Assembly: GCA_016926135.1 (NCBI GenBank)
Contig: JAFGPH010000037.1
Location: forward strand, 1-28,092
Direction: 5' to 3'
From: Deltaproteobacteria bacterium
GTDB taxonomy: Bacteria; Desulfobacterota; DSM-4660; Desulfatiglandales; HGW-15
DNA: 28,092 nt
Shown piece by piece: positions 1-5,767 of this stretch; position 1 is the first letter of the stretch; each line of letters opens with the position of its first letter. The notes beneath the pieces are model-generated. The model saw only the letters and a list, made by a program, of their open reading frames with translations. It was not told where the DNA came from and did no database searches. Position numbers and translations under genes: made by a program.

Positions 1-86
1 CCAAGGAGGCGATCAAACTGGGAGCGGCGGAAAAGGTGGTCCATCTCCAATATGTCACCAAAACCTCCCTCGAAATGGTCGTCTGA
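1..86 (+). CDS. cheB: C-terminal end of a CheB-like chemotaxis methylesterase (partial)
   Basis: Only the last 27 codons and the TGA stop (84-86) lie in the window; the gene enters from the left. The readable residues begin KEAIKLGAAEKVV, which matches the usual end of CheB methylesterase domains, where a proline-anchored 'EAIKLGAA' motif precedes a short helix and a variable tail. CheB removes methyl groups from chemoreceptors when its receiver domain is phosphorylated, resetting chemotaxis signalling. The catalytic residues are outside the window, so the call rests on this short motif and on the flagellar neighbourhood. Another enzyme with a similar tail cannot be excluded. Confidence 0.6.
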   Translation, partial: KEAIKLGAAEKVVHLQYVTKTSLEMVV

Positions 87-283
87 TTCCTTTTGCCGTG
101 GAACTGGGAAGAAAGTTCCCGGCACAGTTCGGCACGACCCGCGGGATTCACCCCCGTGCCTTGATTGTCGCCCCCGCTCCGCGGTCACAGGCTTTCTTTA
201 ACCATTTGAGTTCATGATTTTTTTCCGGTCTACCTATGCTCCGGATGACTCTCCCTGCCTCCGGCAGGGGATGGTCTGATTCG

Positions 284-299
284 TGGCAATCCTTTTGCA
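284..299 (+). promoter_or_regulatory. Sigma-54 (RpoN) promoter upstream of the 158-aa gene
   Basis: The bases TGGCAATCCTTTTGCA fit the -24/-12 consensus TGGCAC-N5-TTGCA. The invariant GG (285-286) and GC (297-298) are separated by exactly 10 bases. Transcription should start near base 310, about 45 bases before the ATG at 357. No activator (UAS) site was recognised. RpoN promoters are common for flagellar and chemotaxis genes in Gram-negative bacteria. Confidence 0.75.
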
Positions 300-356
300 T
301 GTTCAGTGAAATGCAAGCCGGTTGAGAAACCGGGGAATCAGGAAAAGGAGAAACCT

Positions 357-833
357 ATGAAAGTGTACGAGGGACAGGGGGTGATTCCAAACCCCATGGT
401 CAAGAAGGGAGCCCCGAAATCCTCCGGGGAGAGGGAGTTCCAGCGGATCATGGATCAGATGTTGCCGGCAGGGGAGGACGGGAACGCCATCGGAATCAAA
501 GGGAGTCGAGAACTTGTTCCGGAAGGGATTCAGTTCATAGGGGGCCTGGAGGGCATCCACGAAGCCAGCGGCGCCGTGAAGAGAGGTCAGGTCCTGGAAG
601 AACTGGAACAGAGCCTTGACCTTGTGGATTTCTACGCGGCCAAGCTGGCTGACCGGTCTCTCTCCGTGGCGGACCTGGAAGACCTGGTCGCCCATATGGA
701 AGAGAGGGTAGCGGCCCTGCGGGACCTGGAATCGACCCCCGGATTGCCTGAAAGGCTGAAAGGGATCCTCTCCGAGACGATGCTCACGGTCGGTACGGAA
801 GTGGCCAGGTTCAGGAGGGGGGACTATGCGTGA
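357..833 (+). CDS. Conserved hypothetical protein of a flagellar/chemotaxis locus
   Basis: A 158-residue soluble protein with no signal peptide or membrane segment. The ATG at 357 is chosen because GGAAAAGGAG lies just upstream. An in-frame ATG at 306 would sit at or before the predicted sigma-54 transcription start. The N-terminal half is low in structure signals and includes a short stretch near residues 27-35 (FQRIMDQML) that looks helical. The C-terminal half is predicted helical and ends with a striking block near residues 130-158 (LKGILSETMLTVGTEVARF, then RRGDYA). I recall similar short proteins with an 'L..IL..T...(S/T)VE...F.RGDY' ending beside flagellar genes in Desulfobacterota, but I know of no assigned function. 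Its RpoN promoter and position between cheB and the flagellar block suggest a motility role. It converges with the gene at 874-1626. Confidence 0.7.
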   Translation: MKVYEGQGVIPNPMVKKGAPKSSGEREFQRIMDQMLPAGEDGNAIGIKGSRELVPEGIQFIGGLEGIHEASGAVKRGQVLEELEQSLDLVDFYAAKLADRSLSVADLEDLVAHMEERVAALRDLESTPGLPERLKGILSETMLTVGTEVARFRRGDYA

Positions 834-873
834 AGACTGGAGTACTGGAGTGAACGCAGGAGATGGGCGTTTT

Positions 874-1626
874 TCAGCCGCCTGAGAGTCTGTCCGAGAC
901 CGGCACGCGGAGGGTGATGACCGAACCGGATTCATCGGAGCTGCATTCGAAGGATACGCCGCTCAGTTTCAGCCATGCCACGGAGAGCATCTGGCCCAGA
1001 TCGGCTTCCTCCACTTTGAAAACCCCTGTGGAAGGGATGCCCTTGGTCAGCCCCTGCATGAAACTCGAGGAAAGCGATCCGGCCTCCGTGCTGAAGGTGA
1101 TCTCCAGTGTGGAAAGGAGGAAGCGGGCCGTGAGGCTGAAGTGTTTTCCCCGGGCCTTCTCCAATTCCTCCGCGAGGGATTGGATGAACCAGGCCAGGGA
1201 GAGGGTCACCATTTCGGGGAGCATGGTCAGGGGCGGAAGACCCTCTTCCAGGAGCACCTCCTTCTGGACATTGTGCTTGAAGTAGAGATTCGCGTTCAGG
1301 AGGGAGAGTTCCTCTTCCATGAAGACCCTCAGGTTGCCGTATTCCAGATAATCCCCTTCCAGGCTGGCCCGGTTGGATACCGACCGGATCAGACGGTTGA
1401 TCTGATCGAATTCCCCCTCCATCCTGCGCAATCTCTGGACCATCGGGTCTGTGAGGTCCCGGGGCATCCGGTCGTCGGTTTTGATGGAGTGCTCCAGCAT
1501 CTCCATGTCCATGCCGAGGTTCTGGAGCGGACCGTTCAGATTGTGTACCAGACCATGGATGAGCCTGCCGAGGGTCACCAGCCTGTAGAGCTCCGCCAGG
1601 CGTTCCAAAGGGATTTCAACCCGCAT
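874..1626 (-). CDS. Histidine-kinase-like protein with degenerate ATPase domain
   Basis: A 250-residue soluble protein. Residues 20-45 hold a good H-box (RLIHGLVHNLNGPLQNLGMD) with His28 in the phospho-acceptor position, as in HisKA dimerisation helices. The following 200 residues keep the layout of a kinase (two helices, then a mixed alpha/beta region). However, I see no Asn of the N-box (the corresponding helix reads around LSLAWFIQSLAEELEKA), no DxGxG G1 box and no second glycine-rich box. The terminal strands (SVITLRVPV) resemble the end of HATPase_c. It may therefore act as a phosphotransfer or docking protein rather than an active kinase. It overlaps the PilZ gene by 11 bases and has its own ribosome site (AGGAGG) inside that gene, which suggests translational coupling. 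It is probably the last gene of the sigma-54 transcript starting near 2232. Confidence 0.65.
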   Translation of the reverse strand: MRVEIPLERLAELYRLVTLGRLIHGLVHNLNGPLQNLGMDMEMLEHSIKTDDRMPRDLTDPMVQRLRRMEGEFDQINRLIRSVSNRASLEGDYLEYGNLRVFMEEELSLLNANLYFKHNVQKEVLLEEGLPPLTMLPEMVTLSLAWFIQSLAEELEKARGKHFSLTARFLLSTLEITFSTEAGSLSSSFMQGLTKGIPSTGVFKVEEADLGQMLSVAWLKLSGVSFECSSDESGSVITLRVPVSDRLSGG

Positions 1627-2191
1627 CCGAATCCTCCTGGTTCAGTCTCCCGTGCCGGATGTCTCTTCTCTGTTTCTGGAAAACCAGCCTCACGATGGAC
1701 TCCCTGGCGCCCTCCTCGATATCGATGATTTTGCACCCTGCCTCGTAACCGCCCTCCATCGCCTCCACCCGGACGACCTCAGAAACCAGCTCCACTCGAT
1801 ACTGGAACGTGCCGGGCAGGAGGAGGTCCATCTTCAGAAGCACTCCCTGCTTGAGGTGCTCCCTGCAGATGAGCTTGAGGCCCGAGCCGCTGAGGTCCTC
1901 CACCACGCCTCGAGAAGGGGGCGACTCGGAAGGACGGAGAAAGGTCTGCTCGATCACAAAATCGAGTTTGTTGTTGAGCAGTTGAAGACAGCGATAGAGT
2001 TGTTCTTCCTTGGATCCGGGCGTAGCCTCTTCGATCAATTCGTCGATGGGGTCGGGAACCCCGCTCCGTCTGAAAAGGGTTTGCCCCATTCCCTGCCTGG
2101 CCGTCCTGGCCTCGTCCGAAGAAAGGACTCGCCATCTCACGGGAACGGTGATCTTTGCCCTGAAAAACCCACGTCGATTTGCCGCGTCCAT
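1616..2191 (-). CDS. PilZ-domain c-di-GMP receptor with a long inserted segment
   Basis: A 191-residue protein. The c-di-GMP contact motifs of PilZ are both present: RxxxR at residues 7-11 (RGFFR) and DxSxxG at 99-104 (DLSGSG). PilZ proteins bind c-di-GMP and switch motility, flagellar brake or exopolysaccharide functions. Here the two motifs are about 88 residues apart rather than the usual few tens; the intervening part (about 45-86) is predicted helical. The remaining beta-strands and the 'GxKIxDI' region follow normally. The start at 2191 was chosen over an upstream ATG at 2356. The longer reading adds an atypical Pro/Phe-rich leader, and the sigma-54 promoter at 2241-2259 lies downstream of that start. 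A GAGG ribosome site precedes 2191. It is followed with overlap by the kinase-like gene, and HD-GYP and FlaG genes are upstream, so it may read the local c-di-GMP level for the flagellum. Confidence 0.8.
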   Translation of the reverse strand: MDAANRRGFFRAKITVPVRWRVLSSDEARTARQGMGQTLFRRSGVPDPIDELIEEATPGSKEEQLYRCLQLLNNKLDFVIEQTFLRPSESPPSRGVVEDLSGSGLKLICREHLKQGVLLKMDLLLPGTFQYRVELVSEVVRVEAMEGGYEAGCKIIDIEEGARESIVRLVFQKQRRDIRHGRLNQEDSDAG

Positions 2192-2240
2192 TCGTGCCTC
2201 GCAGGGAAGATAAGGTGTAAAGAAGCACAAAACCATGGAA

Positions 2241-2259
2241 TATGCAATAGAAATGCCAA
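2241..2259 (-). promoter_or_regulatory. Sigma-54 (RpoN) promoter of the PilZ-kinase pair
   Basis: Read on the minus strand the site is TTGGCATTTCTATTGCATA. It has TGGCA, a five-base spacer and TTGCA, with GG and GC separated by exactly 10 bases. The predicted start of transcription is near 2232, giving a leader of about 40 bases before the PilZ ATG at 2191. The rest of the 264-base gap (2192-2455) shows no clear terminator and no ORF that looks coding. Confidence 0.75.
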
Positions 2260-2455
2260 CCGGGAACCGGAGTGATGGGGTACTGGGATGATGGAATGAT
2301 GGAAACAGGGAGAGAGCCCACGGGTTCAAAGGCAAATGCCAAAGCCCGAATGCCAACGACCATCCCCTTTTGACATTGATGCATTCGTAAACGTGCGTGA
2401 TTCCTTGTGTGTTGGAAGGCTTGTATGGGAAGGAGGAACTGGAAAGCCTCGGCCT

Positions 2456-4009
2456 TCAGAGTTCCAGCACGTCCAGGGCAGCCTCCACCACCTCCGGATC
2501 GAACTGGCTCCCGCGGCCGTTCCTCAGTTCCTCCAGGCAGACGGCAGGGGGGAGTGCCTTACGGTAGGCCCTGTCCGAGTTCATGGCATCGAAGGCGTCG
2601 GCCACGGCCAGGATCCTGGCCAGCCTCGGGATCTCGGGACCCTTGAGCCCGTCCGGGTATCCGCGGCCGTCCCATCGCTCGTGATGATTACGGATCACGG
2701 CCAGCTCTTCCGGGTTCAGGCCGAGGGGGGAGACGATGTTGACACCAATGAGAGGGTGGGCCTTGATATGGTTGAATTCCTCGTCCGTGAGTCGACCCGG
2801 TTTGTTCAGGATGTTGTCGCTAACGCCGATCTTCCCGATGTCATGGAGAGGGGCAAGAGATCTCAGTCTCTGGAGATCTTCGTGGTCGCAGGCCATCCTC
2901 ACGGCTATCTTGGAGGCATACTCGGTGACCCTGGACGAATGCTGCTGGGTGTAGGAATCCTTGGCCTCAATGGCGCTCACGAGGGCCATGAGGGTGGCGA
3001 TCAGGCTCTGCCTGAGGTTGTCGTAGAGGGCCATGTTCTCGATGTTGAGGGCGGTTCTTTCGGCCAGGAACTTCATGATGAACTCATCTTCACGGTCGAA
3101 GTCCTTTTGCCCCGCCTTTCCACCGATGAGCAATACGCCGAAGGGCTCGCTCCGGATGTTGAAGGGGACGGCCATCAGTCCGTTCACCCGGTTTAGCCTG
3201 TTCAAACGCAGGGCCGTGCCTTCGGGGGCCCCGAAATAGGAGGTCAGAAAACCTCCCACCAGAATCTTGCTCCCGTCCTTTGTGTGCTGGTAAGGCGCTT
3301 CCATGCCGAGCAGCATGGCGTCGATCCCTTCCTGGGCGAGGGCCAGGAGATGGGAATTGCCCTGATCGTAGATCATAAAGCAGGCCCGCCCGGCATTACA
3401 CGATTCTGCGGCCTTCCTGACGATGTAATGGTAGAGGTTATCCGTGCGATTGATTTTGGAGAGGGAATCGATGATGTGGTAGAGGATGGTCTGCAGCCGG
3501 ATCCTTTTCTCAAGTTGGTAATTGAGTTCCTCCACCTCCTTCTTCTTTTCCAGTTCCTGGTTCAGGATCCAGTTTTTCTCCTTGAGACGGCGGAGGGTCT
3601 GAATCCTTTCCAGGGCAATTTTGACATCCTCGAAGCGAAAGGGTTTGACCAGAAAGTCCGAGGCGCCGTAGTGCATGGCCTCGATGACCGTCTCCATGGA
3701 GGGGTACCCGGTCATGATGATGACGCTGGAAAGGTGGTGCGATTCGCTCATCTTCTTGAGAACCTCGATCCCGGTGATCTTGGGCATCATGAGGTCCACG
3801 AAAACGTAGTCGTAGAGGGGCCCCCGGAAGATTTCTTCAAGGGCGTTGCTGCCGTCGCAGGCGGTGTGGATGTGCCGGATGCCGATGTGCTGGAGATAGA
3901 GACTCAGGGTTTCGCAGATGATGGGCTCATCGTCGGCAATGAGGACCTTCAGGGATTCGATGTCGCCTGAGGTCAGGTTTGAAGATTTCGGAACATCTTG
4001 GATTTGCAT
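2456..4009 (-). CDS. REC-GAF-HD-GYP response regulator, c-di-GMP phosphodiesterase
   Basis: A 517-residue protein in three parts. Residues 20-140 form a receiver domain with acidic pair D26/D27, phospho-acceptor D72 and K122. A coiled-coil linker spans about 140-175, and a GAF-like sensory domain about 175-325. An HD-GYP domain (about 330-517) has HD at 389-390 with following GKIG, and the complete HHERWDGRGYPDGL signature (442-455). HD-GYP enzymes hydrolyse c-di-GMP to pGpG and GMP at a metal centre; all expected ligand motifs are visible, so activity is likely. Phosphorylation of D72 and ligand binding to GAF would control it. The start overlaps the preceding response regulator by 37 bases with a GAGGAA ribosome site inside that gene, which implies co-transcription. 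Low c-di-GMP generally favours swimming, consistent with a place next to late flagellar genes. Confidence 0.9.
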   Translation of the reverse strand: MQIQDVPKSSNLTSGDIESLKVLIADDEPIICETLSLYLQHIGIRHIHTACDGSNALEEIFRGPLYDYVFVDLMMPKITGIEVLKKMSESHHLSSVIIMTGYPSMETVIEAMHYGASDFLVKPFRFEDVKIALERIQTLRRLKEKNWILNQELEKKKEVEELNYQLEKRIRLQTILYHIIDSLSKINRTDNLYHYIVRKAAESCNAGRACFMIYDQGNSHLLALAQEGIDAMLLGMEAPYQHTKDGSKILVGGFLTSYFGAPEGTALRLNRLNRVNGLMAVPFNIRSEPFGVLLIGGKAGQKDFDREDEFIMKFLAERTALNIENMALYDNLRQSLIATLMALVSAIEAKDSYTQQHSSRVTEYASKIAVRMACDHEDLQRLRSLAPLHDIGKIGVSDNILNKPGRLTDEEFNHIKAHPLIGVNIVSPLGLNPEELAVIRNHHERWDGRGYPDGLKGPEIPRLARILAVADAFDAMNSDRAYRKALPPAVCLEELRNGRGSQFDPEVVEAALDVLEL

Positions 4010-4644
4010 AGGTTGAATTCCTCTTCCGAGAGGAAGCCTTTCTCTGCCAGGGCGGATATGCGTTCCAGGTCGTTCACAAACAAGGGAGAAACGGCGGATC
4101 GGTTTTCCTCGTAATACTGCGGTAGCATGCTCCCGGCGATGAAGGTCTGGGCCGTGTCGTCCTGGGGTGACCCTCCCCCGCGGATCTCCCCTCGGATGCC
4201 CATGATCTCCTTCACGATCTGAAGCTGGTTGTAGGCTGACTGAAGCTCTTTGAGGAGTCTTTCGTTCTCATGGACCAGACGGATTCTCTCAGAGGCGTTG
4301 TGGACCAGGACCTTGATTTCTTCCAGCTTGAAAGGTTTGGCAATGTAATCATAGGCGCCTTCCCGTATGGCATGTATGGCCGATTCGAGGGAGGCATATC
4401 CCGTGACGAGGACCACCAGGGTCTCAGGGGAGATCTTCCGGGTCTCTCTCAGGACGTCCAGCCCGGTGGCGCCCGGCATCATGAGGTCGGTGACGACCAG
4501 ATCGAACTTTTCCTCACGGCATTTCTGGATGCCCTCCAGGCCATTCTCGCAAACGACGACGTCGTGGTTTTCCTCGCTGAGCAGGCCTTTGAGTGCCGCG
4601 GCCAGTCTCTTGTCGTCGTCTACGATGAGTATCTTCAGTTCCAT
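3973..4644 (-). CDS. Response regulator with C-terminal SHOCT motif
   Basis: A 223-residue protein. Residues 1-120 are a full receiver domain (acidic D10/D11, phospho-acceptor D53, T81, K103). A coiled-coil stretch follows (about 120-150), then a loose glycine-rich linker (150-165). The tail from about 192 to 218 (LERISALAEKGFLSEEEF and following) matches the SHOCT pattern, a short helical oligomerisation-type motif normally found at the ends of unrelated proteins. There is no DNA-binding or enzymatic output, so it probably works through protein contacts, for example with the REC-GAF-HD-GYP protein whose gene overlaps its end. A ribosome site GAAGGGG precedes the ATG. The gene lies 48 bases after flaG and is probably in the same transcript. 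Its cognate kinase is not identified; the kinase-like protein at 874-1626 is the only candidate in the window. Confidence 0.85.
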   Translation of the reverse strand: MELKILIVDDDKRLAAALKGLLSEENHDVVVCENGLEGIQKCREEKFDLVVTDLMMPGATGLDVLRETRKISPETLVVLVTGYASLESAIHAIREGAYDYIAKPFKLEEIKVLVHNASERIRLVHENERLLKELQSAYNQLQIVKEIMGIRGEIRGGGSPQDDTAQTFIAGSMLPQYYEENRSAVSPLFVNDLERISALAEKGFLSEEEFNLCKSKMFRNLQT

Positions 4645-4692
4645 GGAGCAACCCCTTCGGAGACCTCTCGGTCGAGTTCGCGCCGGGACGGA

Positions 4693-5082
4693 TCAGACCC
4701 TTTCATTGAAGAGGAGCCCCATCATCTCTTCCATCTTCGCGGCCAGGTTGAGCACCTCCTCCGGCGGAATTTCCCGGATGGTCCTTCCGTCCTCTTCCGA
4801 TATGACCCTGACCACGACCCTGCCGGTTTCGCTGTTGACTTGGATGTTCAGGCTCCTCTGCATGGACTTCACGTAATCGTCCATCACCTGGGCGATGCGC
4901 TCAATCTTGGCGCGGTTGTCTCTCTCTACCTGCGCCTGGGCCACCTGCTGCTTCTCCGCTGCAGACTGAGATCTCTCTCTGGTTTTCGCCTGATGGGACT
5001 GCACAGACTCTGCGCCCTTGAGGGGGGCGATTGCCGTGATCCCTTGAATTTCCGATGACTTTACTGACCCGACTGCTTCCAT
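4693..5082 (-). CDS. flaG: FlaG family flagellar protein
   Basis: A 129-residue protein. The C-terminal part (about 70-129) carries the FlaG pattern: 'SLNIQVNSETGRVVVRVI', then 'REIPPEEVLNLAAKM'. The N-terminal 60 residues are polar and probably disordered. FlaG proteins are small filament-associated proteins, usually coded beside fliD and fliS, that influence filament length in several bacteria; their mechanism is poorly known. The start at 5082 is preferred over an ATG 21 bases upstream because AAGGAAGG lies at the right distance before it. The gene follows fliS by 144 bases, and that gap holds a sigma-28-like promoter and a perfect hairpin. It leads into the two response-regulator genes. 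Confidence 0.85.
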   Translation of the reverse strand: MEAVGSVKSSEIQGITAIAPLKGAESVQSHQAKTRERSQSAAEKQQVAQAQVERDNRAKIERIAQVMDDYVKSMQRSLNIQVNSETGRVVVRVISEEDGRTIREIPPEEVLNLAAKMEEMMGLLFNERV

Positions 5083-5108
5083 AACGCACCTTCCTTGGTC
5101 CATCTCTA

Positions 5109-5128
5109 CCCTTTCAACCCTGAAAGGG
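5109..5128 (-). repeat. Perfect 8-bp hairpin in the flaG leader
   Basis: CCCTTTCA and TGAAAGGG are exact inverted repeats around a four-base loop, 27 bases before the flaG ATG. There is no T-run after it on the minus strand, so it does not look like a normal intrinsic terminator. It could be an mRNA stability or processing element between fliS and flaG, or part of translational control. Confidence 0.55.
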
Positions 5129-5195
5129 CACCTTCATACATCTCCGTAAGACCCTGGCCTTTGCAGGAACATATTGGTCTCACCCTTCACAAGAT

Positions 5196-5223
5196 ACATC
5201 GGCGGTGAAGAGGCAATTCTTTA
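5196..5223 (-). promoter_or_regulatory. Sigma-28 (FliA)-like promoter upstream of flaG
   Basis: On the minus strand TAAA (5220-5223) is followed after 16 bases by GCCGATGT (5196-5203). The FliA consensus is TAAA-N15-GCCGATAA, so the -10 element matches in six of eight bases with a spacer one base longer. It begins at the fliS stop codon and would give a leader of roughly 105 bases for flaG. The candidate site before fliD has the same 16-base spacing. Confidence 0.5.
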
Positions 5224-5226
5224 ATC

Positions 5227-5667
5227 TCAAGCAGCCACCTGTTGCAGGTGGGTTTCGCTCTGCGCATCGTACCCGGGGATGGCTTCCTTCGCTTGGTTTT
5301 CGGATGCTATTCCCCGCCACGAATCCTTCAGATCGGTCAGGATTTTGACGGCCTCGTCGAACGCGGTTAAGTCTCTCTTGACATCTCCTTCCAGAAGCCT
5401 TCGCACGAGGTAGGTGTAAATGGCATCCAGGTTTCGTGCGATCTGGCCACCCTTTTCGAAGTTCAGGCAGCCCTGCAGCTCCTGGATGATTCTGAGACCC
5501 CTCTGAAGTTTCCTGGCCTTCTGCTCGTACTGCCCTTGCTCATAGGACTTTCGAGCCTGCCACAGCGACTCGATGGCCTTCTCGTAGCACATGAGAACCA
5601 GATCGAGTCTTCCGGCGGTTTCCACATTCAATTTATTGTACTGTCCGAGCATTCTCTTATAGGTCAT
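5227..5667 (-). CDS. fliS: Flagellin export chaperone FliS
   Basis: A 146-residue, mostly helical protein. It has the FliS layout: an N-terminal 'YKRMLGQYNKLNVETAGRLD' where the family normally carries 'Y...Q..T.SP..L', a 'LVLMCYEKAIESLWQAR' helix, and the 'LNFEKGGQIARNLDAIYTYL' signature helix. FliS binds the C-terminal helices of newly made flagellin and keeps it unfolded until export by the flagellar type III apparatus. The tail (about 130-146) is polar and not conserved. An AGGAGGAG ribosome site precedes the ATG. It follows fliD by 100 bases with no clear promoter in between, so read-through from fliD is likely. The arrangement fliD-fliS-flaG is typical of flagellar loci. Confidence 0.92.
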   Translation of the reverse strand: MTYKRMLGQYNKLNVETAGRLDLVLMCYEKAIESLWQARKSYEQGQYEQKARKLQRGLRIIQELQGCLNFEKGGQIARNLDAIYTYLVRRLLEGDVKRDLTAFDEAVKILTDLKDSWRGIASENQAKEAIPGYDAQSETHLQQVAA

Positions 5668-5767
5668 AGACTCCTCCTCTTACTCTTTCCTCTCTTGAAA
5701 GACGGCATCGTTCAGATGGACATCACCGGGTTTGGCGATTCCATGGCCAGAGATTCCGGTTGGTGGA

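Noticed and set aside
131..160. GGCACG and CGTGCC as a possible terminator after the CheB-like gene.
   Set aside because: The stem is only six pairs with an 18-base loop and no T-run, so I would not call a terminator.
306..356. Upstream ATG (306) for the 158-residue protein.
   Set aside because: The predicted RpoN transcription start is near 310 and a strong ribosome site precedes 357 instead.
303..935. A 210-codon minus-strand frame opposite the small RpoN-driven gene.
   Set aside because: It would run over the promoter and the convergent junction, is Pro/Arg/His-rich without motifs, and mirrors the plus-strand gene.
2260..2340. Short ATGATGG/TACTGGGATG-type iterations in the gap before the PilZ gene.
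   Set aside because: They are degenerate and few; they look like the simple intergenic sequence seen in related bacteria rather than a defined repeat element.
3284..3970. A 228-codon plus-strand frame opposite the HD-GYP gene.
   Set aside because: Antisense to well-matched REC and GAF domains; composition is that of a mirrored coding strand.
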